Assembly: GCF_042649925.1 (NCBI RefSeq)
Contig: NZ_JBHSAF010000015.1
Location: forward strand, 1 to 64,000
DNA length: 64,000 nt
Direction of reading: 5' to 3'
Origin: Pseudaeromonas sharmana
Lineage (GTDB): Bacteria; Pseudomonadota; Gammaproteobacteria; Enterobacterales; Aeromonadaceae
Shown here: piece after piece, positions 25,735 through 34,283 of the stretch
How the letters are laid out: every line of letters begins with the position of its first letter
How positions within the stretch are numbered: the first letter of the stretch is position 1
Notes under the pieces: model-generated
The model's input: the letters and a program-made list of their open reading frames with translations, nothing else
Told to the model about the DNA's origin: nothing
The model's database searches: none
Program-made: the position numbers and the translations under genes

Positions 25735-27618
25735 TTAGGGAAAATCATGAATGCTGATCGGGGTACTGACACCACGTTGGTAGACGTTGACCTTGCCACA
25801 TTTGGCGAAATGATTGCCACTGGTGTATGGCGAATCTGATTGGCTGACATCAGCCTCCCATCCGGCACCGTTCTTGATGTAGGTCTTGAACTCAAACCAG
25901 ACACCGTTCACGGCTTTGGAGCAGTCCATCTGTACGTCCAGCATCCAGTAGTGCTGGCCATAGGTGTTCAGCGTTTCGACACCATAGCCATCAGTGGTGA
26001 CCGTCTTCTCGGTTCCCCAGCTGGATGGCCAGGTATTCGTGGTCCAATCCATGGCCGTACCCACGGCCGTACTGCTCTGGGAGGACTCGGTACCATACCA
26101 GTCCAGATAGTTATCGTTTGCCTTCCATGGGGCCGTGGTGGCGTTGCGCAAGTTATTATGCGTGATGGGGATGGCGCAGTTGTAGTTGCTGGTGGTACAG
26201 GTCAGCCCCAGGCTATTGGCCGCATAGGTATGATCAATTCCGCCGCGCACAAACATATCTTCACCGGAAGCCGTTTGCCCATAGACCAGCAGAACGGTGC
26301 GTTGATAGTCGCTGCTGGTCGCTTCGTCATCGTCCACCTTTTGCCACACGGCCCAGTCGGTACCAGACTGGTATAACTCCCAGTTGTCACCGCTCGGTGT
26401 CCAACTGGTACTACCCATTTTCATGGCGATCTTGTCGTCGATGTAGGCGGCGTATAATCCCTGGGTTGCGGTATCAATGGTGACGCTTGAGTTGGAGTTT
26501 ATGCCTTGTGACTTGCGCAGTGTCATCAGGCTCTTGATCTGGCTTCCCAATCCCCAATTAAAGTAGTGGGCGTAGTAGACAGATGGCACGCCTGGATGGG
26601 TCAGGATATACGCATAAGCCTGCATCACCTTGGCACAGGGGACTGGCCAGTAGTTCTGACCGCTGCTGCAGCTCTCGCTGGGGCCGGTGTCATGGTTATC
26701 GACAAAGGTTACGGAGTGCGATGGCCACCAGCCAATTGCCCCCTGTGGCTTGCCGCTGGAGTCTTTCAGGACCGCGTAATTGTAGGTTTCCAGCGCCCGG
26801 TTCAAGAGCCCCTTGGTTGTAAAGTCAAAAACGGCACTGGTCCCCCCGGTGGCCGTGATCCAGTTCATCAACAATTGACGATGGGCATCCGGATAACTGC
26901 CGCTGGAACAGCTCTCGCCTGTGTAGCACAGCGTGCTCCAATATTCGCCAACGCTGAAATAGGGCGACGTCGCATTATTGTAGATCCCGACATAGCTGCC
27001 ACTGTAACCCTTGACGTAATCATATCGCCAGCCATCGAAACCGACGCCTTTGAGGGTGGTGTTCATCCAGTCCTCAATACTGGTCTGTACAAAACTCTGG
27101 CTATGATCGATATCCCGGGCCGCTGAATAGCCATCGCCGGAGTCGGTGTTGCCACGAGTCCCACTGCAGTTGGAGCCTGAGGCTGTCCAGGCTTCATCAT
27201 CTGAGGTAATAGCCTGCATGCTCCAGCTGGGGTTGGCAAAACTACACCAGCTGCCGGAACCGTTGCGGTGGTTGATCACTATGTCTGCCAGGACCTTGAC
27301 ACCCTTGTCGTGCAATGTGCTGATCAGGCTGGTGAGTTCAGTCTCGGTACCATAGTTGGAGTTGAGATCATTGAGTTGCTCTGGCAGGTAACCTTCATCC
27401 GAGCCTGCTTGTGAAGGTGGGGGCAGCCAGATCATGTCAAAACCTGCGTCGGCAATTTCGTCGGCATTGGCTTCAACCTGGGTATACCAGTTACCGGAAG
27501 AGGCCGAGGTCCAGTGAAACCCCTGCAGTAGTATGTCGGTGTTGTTTTCCGGGATATCGGCGTGGGCATGCAACGCTGTAGCCAGTAGCACACTCAGGGC
27601 AAGACTTCGTAATTTCAT
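25735..27618 (-). CDS. Secreted GH13 alpha-amylase, C-terminus apparently frameshifted
   Basis: Extracellular starch-degrading glycoside hydrolase of 627 residues. A 20-residue signal peptide ends in ALHAHA. The TIM barrel has the four conserved regions: ADIVINHR (111-118), GFDGWRYDYVKGY with nucleophile Asp200, SVGEYW with acid/base Glu225, and FVDNHD with Asp310. A ~200-residue C-terminal domain (about 430-627) ends abruptly in ...SIHDFP. One base fewer in the TTTTCCC run would let the frame continue as NPDHTRYFEFSNEY to a TAA at 25692-25694, three bases before the terminator, so the true end is probably there. Whether this is a sequencing error or a real mutation cannot be told; the catalytic domain is intact. 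The amylase would leave the cell through the type II secretion system whose accessory genes exeAB are in the window. Start ATG 27618 with AAGGA ten bases upstream. Confidence 0.88.
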   Translation of the reverse strand: MKLRSLALSVLLATALHAHADIPENNTDILLQGFHWTSASSGNWYTQVEANADEIADAGFDMIWLPPPSQAGSDEGYLPEQLNDLNSNYGTETELTSLISTLHDKGVKVLADIVINHRNGSGSWCSFANPSWSMQAITSDDEAWTASGSNCSGTRGNTDSGDGYSAARDIDHSQSFVQTSIEDWMNTTLKGVGFDGWRYDYVKGYSGSYVGIYNNATSPYFSVGEYWSTLCYTGESCSSGSYPDAHRQLLMNWITATGGTSAVFDFTTKGLLNRALETYNYAVLKDSSGKPQGAIGWWPSHSVTFVDNHDTGPSESCSSGQNYWPVPCAKVMQAYAYILTHPGVPSVYYAHYFNWGLGSQIKSLMTLRKSQGINSNSSVTIDTATQGLYAAYIDDKIAMKMGSTSWTPSGDNWELYQSGTDWAVWQKVDDDEATSSDYQRTVLLVYGQTASGEDMFVRGGIDHTYAANSLGLTCTTSNYNCAIPITHNNLRNATTAPWKANDNYLDWYGTESSQSSTAVGTAMDWTTNTWPSSWGTEKTVTTDGYGVETLNTYGQHYWMLDVQMDCSKAVNGVWFEFKTYIKNGAGWEADVSQSDSPYTSGNHFAKCGKVNVYQRGVSTPISIHDFP

Positions 27619-28223
27619 AGTGAGACATTCCTTCTGTCACTCGATAACGTGTGGTTTGTATCGTTATGATTGTCTGCATCGTGTTGTAGCCGGATAAGGC
27701 CGCATGGCGATGCTTTCTCCTGACAATCGCGGTGCGTAACCCGCGCGCTCATTGCACATTTTATGACCGGTCACGACAACGCTAGAAAAGAATAAATGTG
27801 AAGGAGCTCAGTAGTGGATGCTGGCGCTGTGAAGGCGGATACTCTTTGTTTTCATTGGTTTACAAATCACTACACACCTTAACGTTGAGATTACCTTACT
27901 TTTCGGATTCGTTTGAGTTGCCTTGTTGGGGGCAATTTGAGGCTACTCCAATGGATAGTTCCTCTGAGAAAAAGTGCGTATGGCCGCGCTTGAAATGCGC
28001 AAGAGAGGGGTGTGTGACGCCGAAATGACGAAGAAGAACAGTGGTGCTATGCCTCCTGCTGGAGGCTGTGTCCTGGCATCGAAATAAGATTGCGGTGTGG
28101 GCGGATGGCTGAAACCACAATGCGTTCGATATATGGCAAGGTGCGGCAAGTAGCGAGCGTGATGTCGCCATGGGTGATTGGCGCGGCGTCGGTAGCAAAC
28201 AAACTGGCTACGCAACGAGAAAA
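27619..28223. other. Gene-free stretch upstream of the amylase gene
   Basis: About 600 bases between the amylase start and tRNA-Ile. Short open frames here have no recognisable domain, no good ribosome-binding site and mutually overlapping frames, so I do not call them genes. Close to the amylase an inverted repeat ATAACG...CGTTAT (27644-27649 with 27662-27667) may be a regulator site. The amylase promoter must lie in the left part. I see nothing else. Confidence 0.45.
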
Positions 28224-28299
28224 TGGTGGCCCCTCCCAGGTTTGAACTGGGGACCAAGCGATTATGAGTCGCCTGCTCTGACCGCTGAGCTAAGGGGCC
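28224..28299 (-). tRNA. tRNA-Ile2 (CAT anticodon, lysidine-modified)
   Basis: 76 bases on the minus strand with encoded CCA. The acceptor stem GGCCCCT/AGGGGCC is intact, the D arm is TAGCTCAGCGG, the anticodon loop is CTCATAA (anticodon CAT) and the T arm has GGTTTGAAC on the plus strand. The sequence follows E. coli ileX, whose C34 is converted to lysidine by TilS so that it reads AUA. The location next to rpoD matches E. coli. Confidence 0.93.
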
Positions 28300-28312
28300 G
28301 AATGTGGAGAGG

Positions 28313-28341
28313 ATTATAGAGATCCTCTCCTTACACGTCCA
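28313..28341 (-). promoter_or_regulatory. Promoter of tRNA-Ile2
   Basis: Minus strand TGGACG (28341-28336), 17-base spacer, perfect TATAAT (28318-28313), with the tRNA 5' end 14 bases further on. The -10 lies inside a 9-bp inverted repeat GGAGAGGAT/ATCCTCTCC (28306-28314 with 28322-28330), which may also act as the terminator or processing site of the rpoD transcript. Confidence 0.65.
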
Positions 28342-28389
28342 GATATCAATAGGTTAGGTGCTTATAAATGCACCAACCTGATGATGGCA

Positions 28390-30240
28390 TTACTCGTCCA
28401 GGAAGCTGCGCAGCACTTCGGAACGGCTTGGGTGACGCAGCTTACGCAGTGCCTTGGCTTCGATTTGACGAATACGCTCGCGGGTGACGTCAAACTGCTT
28501 GCCGACCTCTTCCAGCGTGTGATCCGTGTTCATATCGATGCCAAAGCGCATACGCAGTACCTTGGCTTCCCGAGCGGTCAGACCGGCAAGGACATCACGC
28601 GTTGCGGCTTTCAGGCTCTCAGCGGTAGCCGCATCGGCCGGTAATGCCAGCGTGGTGTCTTCGATGAAATCACCAAGATGTGAGTCTTCATCATCACCGA
28701 TGGGGGTTTCCATCGAGATGGGCTCCTTGGCAATCTTCAATACCTTGCGGATCTTGTCTTCCGGCATGCCCATGCGCATTGCCAGTTCTTCTGGGCTCGG
28801 CTCCCGTCCCATCTCTTGCAGCATCTGCCGTGAGATACGGTTCAGCTTGTTGATGGTTTCGATCATGTGGACCGGGATCCGGATGGTCCGAGCCTGATCG
28901 GCGATAGAGCGGGTGATCGCTTGGCGAATCCACCAGGTAGCATAGGTCGAGAACTTGTAACCGCGACGGTATTCAAACTTGTCGACGGCCTTCATCAGAC
29001 CAATGTTGCCTTCCTGAATCAGATCCAGGAACTGCAAACCGCGGTTGGTGTATTTCTTGGCAATCGAGATCACCAGACGCAAGTTGGCTTCCACCATCTC
29101 TTTCTTGGCTCGACGGGCTTTCGCCTCACCGATGCTCATGCGCCGGTTGATATCCTTGATTTGGGCGATGGACAGTCCGGTCTCATCTTCTACCTGTTGC
29201 AGTTTGGTGACGGCACGCTCGACGTCTTCGGCTACATCTTCCAGCGCGACCGACCAGCTCTTGCCGGCGGCACGGGCTGCGAGGAACCAGGAGAGATCCG
29301 ATTCTTTGTTGGTGAACAGCGCGACGAAGTTTTTCTTCGGCATTTTGGCGCGTTCAACGCAGCCCTTCATGATGATGCGTTCCTGTACGCGGACGCGCTC
29401 CATCATGTCACGCATGTTGTTGACTAGGCGATCAAACTGCTTTGGCACCAGACGGAATTGACGGAACACATCGGCCAGCTTTTGAATTTCGAGCTGAGTG
29501 CGTTCATCTTCACGTCCGTAGGCTTTAATCGAGTCACGAGTGACGTCGGATTGAGCTCGCAGCTCGCCAAATTTTTCACGAGCCAGCTCAGGATCCGGAC
29601 CACCATCGTCGTCACTGTCGTCGCTATCGCCGTCTTCGTCTTCGTCTTCGTCTTCGTCGTCTTCGTCCGCCAGCTCCTCTTCATCCAGCTCGGAGCCGAT
29701 GTGGGTGGCGGTCGGAGGCATATCGTCTGCTTCATCAAGACTGACAAATCCGGAGATGATGTCTCCCAGACGAATCTGTCCGGCCTCGTGCTTGTCATAT
29801 TGATCCAGCAGATAGGTGATGGCTTCCGGATATTCGGCGACGGAGCTTTGAACCTGGTTGATGCCATCTTCGATCCGCTTGGCGATGTCGATTTCGCCCT
29901 CACGGGTCAGCAATTCAACTGTACCCATTTCACGCATATACATGCGAACCGGGTCGGTTGTCCGGCCAATTTCGGACTCTACTGATGCCAGTACCTGTGC
30001 GGCGGCTTCGGCGGCATCTTCATCTGCTGCAGGTTCAGTCAGAATCAAGTCATCGGCATCGGGGGCGCTTTCCACCACCTGGATACCCATGTCGTTGATC
30101 ATCTGAATGATGTCTTCGATCTGATCCGAATCAACAATGTCTTGCGGCAGATGATCGTTCACCTCGGCGTAGGTCAGGTAACCCTGTTCCTTGCCTTTGG
30201 TAACGAGGAGTTTAAGCTGCGACTGCGGGGTATGCTCCAT
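28390..30240 (-). CDS. rpoD: RNA polymerase sigma-70 (housekeeping) factor
   Basis: Primary sigma factor of 616 residues (E. coli 613). Region 1.1 begins MEHTPQSQLKLLVTKGKEQG. The non-conserved region carries a long acidic stretch around 190-210 (repeated Asp/Glu), as in E. coli. Region 2 shows YKFSTYATWWIRQAITRSIA, region 3 follows, and the region 4 helix-turn-helix is TLEEVGKQFDVTRERIRQIE. I start at ATG 30240; an ATG three codons upstream and a much longer open frame exist, but the chosen start matches the family. Last gene of the macromolecular synthesis operon (rpsU, yqeY, dnaG, rpoD). Confidence 0.98.
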   Translation of the reverse strand: MEHTPQSQLKLLVTKGKEQGYLTYAEVNDHLPQDIVDSDQIEDIIQMINDMGIQVVESAPDADDLILTEPAADEDAAEAAAQVLASVESEIGRTTDPVRMYMREMGTVELLTREGEIDIAKRIEDGINQVQSSVAEYPEAITYLLDQYDKHEAGQIRLGDIISGFVSLDEADDMPPTATHIGSELDEEELADEDDEDEDEDEDGDSDDSDDDGGPDPELAREKFGELRAQSDVTRDSIKAYGREDERTQLEIQKLADVFRQFRLVPKQFDRLVNNMRDMMERVRVQERIIMKGCVERAKMPKKNFVALFTNKESDLSWFLAARAAGKSWSVALEDVAEDVERAVTKLQQVEDETGLSIAQIKDINRRMSIGEAKARRAKKEMVEANLRLVISIAKKYTNRGLQFLDLIQEGNIGLMKAVDKFEYRRGYKFSTYATWWIRQAITRSIADQARTIRIPVHMIETINKLNRISRQMLQEMGREPSPEELAMRMGMPEDKIRKVLKIAKEPISMETPIGDDEDSHLGDFIEDTTLALPADAATAESLKAATRDVLAGLTAREAKVLRMRFGIDMNTDHTLEEVGKQFDVTRERIRQIEAKALRKLRHPSRSEVLRSFLDE

Positions 30241-30468
30241 AGAACTCATCCGGTTGGTGTTGCTAGTGTGCGCGAGAATGCGCGTGAGTGCGCAAACCGC
30301 CGATTTTAGCAAAAATCGACCAGTTTTGCACACAGACCATGATGAATGCGTAAAAAGACCATAGCCCGGCGACATAGGTCAGGCTAGTTGGTCTTTGTGA
30401 TGCTGTTATCTTCAATTTCAGTTGATATTCCCGACTGTCGGGCGTGCACATGATATAGGGTCTGGTAT

Positions 30469-30485
30469 GGGGGTTTGCAACCCCC
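30469..30485. repeat. Hairpin between dnaG and rpoD
   Basis: GGGGGTT/AACCCCC with a three-base loop, 12 bases after the dnaG stop. There is no T run. In E. coli the dnaG-rpoD junction is an mRNA processing site that lowers dnaG relative to rpoD; this hairpin may have the same purpose (inference). Confidence 0.5.
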
Positions 30486-30496
30486 GAATGCAAAAA

Positions 30497-32278
30497 TCAG
30501 TGACTTTTTTGTTTGGTCTCGTTCAATAGCAACAGCAGTTCCTGTTTTTCGTCGTTACTGAGCGTCCCCTGACTGGCTCTACTCTGTAGTTCAGACAAGC
30601 GTTGTTCGAAATAGCGATTGATGAAACCAAGCAGCGTGTCCTGCAGTTCCCCCAGAATGTCCGGGCTTTGGTTGAGATTGCTGTCAAACAGATCCAGCAT
30701 TGCCAGCTGGGCCAGAATCTCTCCCTCTTTGCTGCCTCGCCATTGTTCCAGCAGGATGGCGGTAGTCGCCTCGGGGGAGGCTCGCAGACGCGTGAGCAGC
30801 TGCAACAGAAAGCTGATCCCTGGTTCACGCAGCTGGGCCAATTCGTCTGGCAACGGTGGTAGCTGAGCCGCAATCTGCGGGTGTTGGATGATTAACGCCA
30901 AAGCGCGCCGCACCGGTGTCAGCTTGATTTTGGGCATCCCGGGATTGGGCTTTTGTTCTTCCTTTTCCTGACGCGCGAAGATTTCACGCAGTCGACGCTC
31001 GTTCTCACCCCAACGCAGGTGTTGTGAAAGCCGCGTGATCAGCCCTTCGCGGGTAAAGCCTTCCGGCACGCGACGAATCATGGCCGCGGCCTTGTTCGCC
31101 AGTTCATATTGACCAGCTTCTCCGGACAGGTTCAGGTCACGGCTCAAGCGCTCAAACAAAAATTCGCCAAACGGTTGGGCGGCGTCCAGATAACGTTCGA
31201 AGGCCTCGCGGCCGTTGGCGCGCACAAAGCTGTCCGGATCATGTTCTGGCGGCAAGAAGACGAACTTCAGACTGCGGCCATCCTGCAGGCAGGGCAATGC
31301 ATTCTCTAGCGCTCTCCATGCTGCTTCTCGACCTGCGTTATCGCCGTCATAGCAACAGATGACTTCTGGGGTCGCCCGAAACAGCAATTGCATGTGATCG
31401 GCGGTAGTCGAGGTGCCCAACGAGGCGACGGCATACCGGATGCCAAATTGTGCCAGTGCCACGACATCCATATAGCCTTCGACAATCAGTAACCGGGCTG
31501 GATTGCGATCGGCCTCCTTGGCTTCGAACAGCCCAAAAAGCTCGCGTCCCTTATGGAAGATAGGGGTTTCCGGAGAGTTCAAATATTTGGGGGTGCCGTC
31601 ACCGAGGACGCGACCGCCAAAAGCGATGATGCGTCCTCGCCGATCGCGGATTGGAAACATGACCCGGTCGCGGAAGCGGTCGTAACTGCCACCTTGATCC
31701 TTGGCAATCAGCATGCCGAGCGTTACGAGCTGCTGTTCCTGTTCGCGATTGCGCACCAGTAACTGCCGTAAGCCGTCCCAACCGGCTGGCGCATAGCCGA
31801 TCCCGTAAGCTTTGACGATTTCACCGCTGAGTCCCCGACCCTTGAGATACTCGATAGCCGTAGGTGATTGACGCAACTGTGCCTGGTAAAAACGGCTGGC
31901 GTGCTCCATCAATTGGTACTGGTCGGCGGTGACTGCCGGCTGTGGTGCGGAGTTGCCATGGCCGGCATTGCGACCCTCTTCCCGAGGAACAGGGATGTTG
32001 AATTGGGCTGCCAGTTCTTCGATCGCATCCGGAAAATTGAGTCCGTCGTACTCCATCAAGAAGCCGATGGCATTACCATGGGCTCCGCAACCAAAGCAGT
32101 GATAGAACTGTTTTTCCTGACTGACCGTAAAAGAGGGACTTTTTTCGTTATGAAAAGGGCAGCAGGCCTGGTAATTCTTACCAGCCTTTTTCAGGCGGAC
32201 ACGGCTATCAATCAGTTCGACGATATCGGTACGCGCGAGCAGTTGCTCGATGAATGATTGGGGGATCTTGCCTGCCAT
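30497..32278 (-). CDS. dnaG: DNA primase
   Basis: Makes RNA primers at the replication fork. 593 residues (E. coli 581). The N-terminal zinc finger is C-x2-H...C-x2-C (Cys40, His43, Cys61, Cys64, in CCPFHNEKS and FYHCFGCGAHG). The RNA polymerase and TOPRIM core includes IAFGGRVLGDGTPKYLNSPE and LLIVEGYMDVVALAQFG, with the acidic CYDGDNAGREAAW. A C-terminal helicase-binding domain covers the last ~150 residues. GGAG lies five bases before the ATG. A terminator precedes the gene, so its expression relies on read-through from rpsU or on its own promoter. Confidence 0.97.
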   Translation of the reverse strand: MAGKIPQSFIEQLLARTDIVELIDSRVRLKKAGKNYQACCPFHNEKSPSFTVSQEKQFYHCFGCGAHGNAIGFLMEYDGLNFPDAIEELAAQFNIPVPREEGRNAGHGNSAPQPAVTADQYQLMEHASRFYQAQLRQSPTAIEYLKGRGLSGEIVKAYGIGYAPAGWDGLRQLLVRNREQEQQLVTLGMLIAKDQGGSYDRFRDRVMFPIRDRRGRIIAFGGRVLGDGTPKYLNSPETPIFHKGRELFGLFEAKEADRNPARLLIVEGYMDVVALAQFGIRYAVASLGTSTTADHMQLLFRATPEVICCYDGDNAGREAAWRALENALPCLQDGRSLKFVFLPPEHDPDSFVRANGREAFERYLDAAQPFGEFLFERLSRDLNLSGEAGQYELANKAAAMIRRVPEGFTREGLITRLSQHLRWGENERRLREIFARQEKEEQKPNPGMPKIKLTPVRRALALIIQHPQIAAQLPPLPDELAQLREPGISFLLQLLTRLRASPEATTAILLEQWRGSKEGEILAQLAMLDLFDSNLNQSPDILGELQDTLLGFINRYFEQRLSELQSRASQGTLSNDEKQELLLLLNETKQKSH

Positions 32279-32285
32279 CCGGACT

Positions 32286-32332
32286 CCGCAAAAAAGAACA
32301 AGCCGCGGCTCGTTTCCGAGGCGCGGCTCATC
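32286..32332 (-). terminator. Internal terminator between yqeY and dnaG
   Basis: On the minus strand AGCCGCG-C-CTCG, a GAAA tetraloop, then CGAG-C-CGCGGCT and a T-rich tail (TTCTTTTTT). This is the counterpart of the partial terminator between rpsU and dnaG in E. coli that keeps primase levels low. A GNRA loop adds stability. Confidence 0.75.
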
Positions 32333-32357
32333 GTCGCTATGTCGTCACGCTATGGGG

Positions 32358-32801
32358 TTAGGCCAGCCGCGCCTTAATCTTGGCACTGACGGCCCCCATG
32401 TCGGCGCGTCCCTGTAGCTGTGGGCGGAGTGCGTTCATCACTGCTCCCATCGCCTGCATGCCACTGGCACCCAGTTCTGCGATGGTTGCGGTAATCAGGG
32501 TATCGATCTCTTCCTCGCTCAACGCCTGAGGCAGGAATGCTTGCAGCACAACGAGTTCGGCCTGCTCAACGTCGGCCAGATCCTGGCGACCAGCGGCTTC
32601 GAACTGGCTGATGGAATCCTTGCGCTGTTTGACCATCTTGGTCATAACGGCAACGATTTCGTCATCGCTCAGCGTGGTGCGGGAGTCGACTTCCTTCTGT
32701 TTGATCTCGGCCATGATCAGACGAATGGCACCAAGGCGCGCCTTATCTTTGGCGACCATGGCAGCTTTCATTTCACTCTTCAGTTGTTCCTGCAGAGACA
32801 T
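32358..32801 (-). CDS. yqeY: GatB/YqeY-domain protein
   Basis: A 147-residue protein of the YqeY family, homologous to the tRNA-binding C-terminal part of GatB amidotransferase subunits. The family pattern MSLQEQLKSEMKAAMVAKD, then RLGAIRLIMAEIKQKEVDSR, and the C-terminal helical domain with MGAVMNALRPQLQGRADMG are clear. The exact role is unknown; it is commonly found between rpsU and dnaG in gammaproteobacteria, though absent there in E. coli. Lies 24 bases after rpsU and is surely cotranscribed with it. Confidence 0.92.
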   Translation of the reverse strand: MSLQEQLKSEMKAAMVAKDKARLGAIRLIMAEIKQKEVDSRTTLSDDEIVAVMTKMVKQRKDSISQFEAAGRQDLADVEQAELVVLQAFLPQALSEEEIDTLITATIAELGASGMQAMGAVMNALRPQLQGRADMGAVSAKIKARLA

Positions 32802-32825
32802 GACCGAGGCACTCCGTCAGCGGGA

Positions 32826-33041
32826 TTAGTACAGACGGTTACGACGTGCGTTTTCGCGAGCCAGCTTCTTGGCGTGACGCTTGACTGCAGAAGCCTTGGC
32901 GCGCTTGCGAATAGTGGTCGGCTTTTCGTAGAACTCACGGCTACGAACGTCGGCCAGGATACCGGCCTTTTCGCAAGAACGCTTGAAGCGACGCAGAGCA
33001 ACGTCAAACGGCTCGTTTTCACGTACTTTAATTACTGGCAT
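32826..33041 (-). CDS. rpsU: 30S ribosomal protein S21
   Basis: Small basic protein of 71 residues that binds the anti-Shine-Dalgarno region of 16S rRNA and helps initiation. The sequence (MPVIKVRENEPFDVALRRFK at the start, KKLARENARRNRLY at the end) is nearly identical to E. coli. AGAGG precedes the ATG. First gene of the rpsU-yqeY-dnaG-rpoD operon, with a good sigma-70 promoter 70-100 bases upstream. Confidence 0.98.
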   Translation of the reverse strand: MPVIKVRENEPFDVALRRFKRSCEKAGILADVRSREFYEKPTTIRKRAKASAVKRHAKKLARENARRNRLY

Positions 33042-33110
33042 GTGCCTCTCACCTCAGAGATATAAGAGCGACTGGCCGCGTGCGGGCAGTCCGAATAAAA
33101 ATGGTGCGAA

Positions 33111-33140
33111 ATTCTAATCCGATCATCATGGGCCTGTAAA
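33111..33140 (-). promoter_or_regulatory. Promoter of the rpsU operon
   Basis: Minus strand TTTACA (33140-33135), 18-base spacer, TAGAAT (33116-33111): five of six matches at each hexamer. It lies 70 bases before the rpsU ATG. Confidence 0.65.
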
Positions 33141-33219
33141 CCCTTATCGGAATAGGCTGGTTTAAAAAACCGGCGAAGGGTAACATACCGGCCTCGATTT
33201 GCCACCGATTTTTCCCGTC

Positions 33220-34233
33220 ATGCGAGTTCTAGGTATTGAAAGTTCCTGTGATGAAACCGGCATCGCCATCTATGATGACGCGCTGGGCATCCTGTCTCAT
33301 CAACTGTATAGCCAGGTCAAGCTACACGCTGATTATGGCGGTGTTGTTCCCGAGCTAGCCAGCCGAGACCACGTGCGCAAAACGCTGCCGCTGATTCAAG
33401 CGGCACTGGCTGAGGCGGGCTGTGGTCCGGAACAGATCGACGGCATCGCGTATACTGCAGGCCCCGGTCTGGTCGGCGCCTTGCTGGTGGGGGCCACCGT
33501 TGGCCGCAGTCTGGCAATGGCCTGGAATAAACCCGCCGTGGCCGTGCATCACATGGAGGGGCATCTTTTGGCTCCCATGCTCGAGGCGCGGGTACCGGCG
33601 TTTCCGTTTATTGCGCTGCTGGTGTCAGGGGGGCATACCCTGCTGGTTCAGGTGGATGGCATTGGTCGTTACCAGATCCTCGGTGAATCGATCGATGATG
33701 CGGCCGGTGAGGCGTTTGACAAGACAGCCAAGCTGTTGGGGCTGGATTACCCCGGTGGCGCGGCTCTGGCCCGTCTGGCCGAGCAGGGCACGCCGGGGCG
33801 TTTTATCTTCCCGCGACCGATGACGGACCGTCCGGGGCTGGATTTTAGCTTCTCCGGTTTGAAGACCTTCGCCGCGAACACCATTCGCAGCGAAGGGCAT
33901 GATGAAAAGACCCGGGCTGATATCGCGCATGCCTTCCAGTGCGCCGTGGTGGATACGCTGGCCATCAAATGCAAGCGCGCGTTGAAACAGACCGGGCTTA
34001 AGCGGCTGGTCATTGCGGGTGGTGTCAGTGCCAACCGGCAACTGCGGGAGCAACTGCAGACCCTGATGCTGGAGTTGAAGGGCGAGGTGTTTTACCCGCG
34101 CCCCGAGTATTGCACCGATAACGGCGCCATGATTGCTTATGCAGGGTTGCAACGACTGAAAGCGGGGCAAACCGTTGGCTTGGCAATACAGGTCCAGCCA
34201 CGCTGGAGTCTTGAGTCGTTGCCGCCCGTCTAG
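33220..34233 (+). CDS. tsaD: tRNA threonylcarbamoyladenosine transferase TsaD
   Basis: Final enzyme for the t6A37 modification of ANN-decoding tRNAs, acting with TsaB, TsaE and TsaC. 337 residues, the E. coli length. It starts MRVLGIESSCDETGIAIYDD and contains the metal-binding HMEGH and the ASKHA-type ATP motifs (FIALLVSGGHTLLV, LVIAGGVSANRQLRE). I start at ATG 33220, matching the family; the frame runs seven codons upstream. Divergent from rpsU, as in E. coli, across 178 bases. Confidence 0.97.
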   Translation: MRVLGIESSCDETGIAIYDDALGILSHQLYSQVKLHADYGGVVPELASRDHVRKTLPLIQAALAEAGCGPEQIDGIAYTAGPGLVGALLVGATVGRSLAMAWNKPAVAVHHMEGHLLAPMLEARVPAFPFIALLVSGGHTLLVQVDGIGRYQILGESIDDAAGEAFDKTAKLLGLDYPGGAALARLAEQGTPGRFIFPRPMTDRPGLDFSFSGLKTFAANTIRSEGHDEKTRADIAHAFQCAVVDTLAIKCKRALKQTGLKRLVIAGGVSANRQLREQLQTLMLELKGEVFYPRPEYCTDNGAMIAYAGLQRLKAGQTVGLAIQVQPRWSLESLPPV

Positions 34234-34250
34234 ACAGTCCGCCGTCAGCC

Positions 34251-34283
34251 GACGCCGTCCCTCATGGGCGGCGTTGTTTTTTT
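34251..34283 (+). terminator. Terminator after tsaD
   Basis: CGCCGTCC/GGGCGGCG stem with the loop CTCAT, then TTGTTTTTTT. It overlaps the stop codon of the convergent plsY gene. Confidence 0.8.

Noticed and set aside
27798..28257. Several short frames between the amylase gene and tRNA-Ile
   Set aside because: They overlap each other on both strands, have no ribosome-binding site or domain, and one runs into the tRNA.
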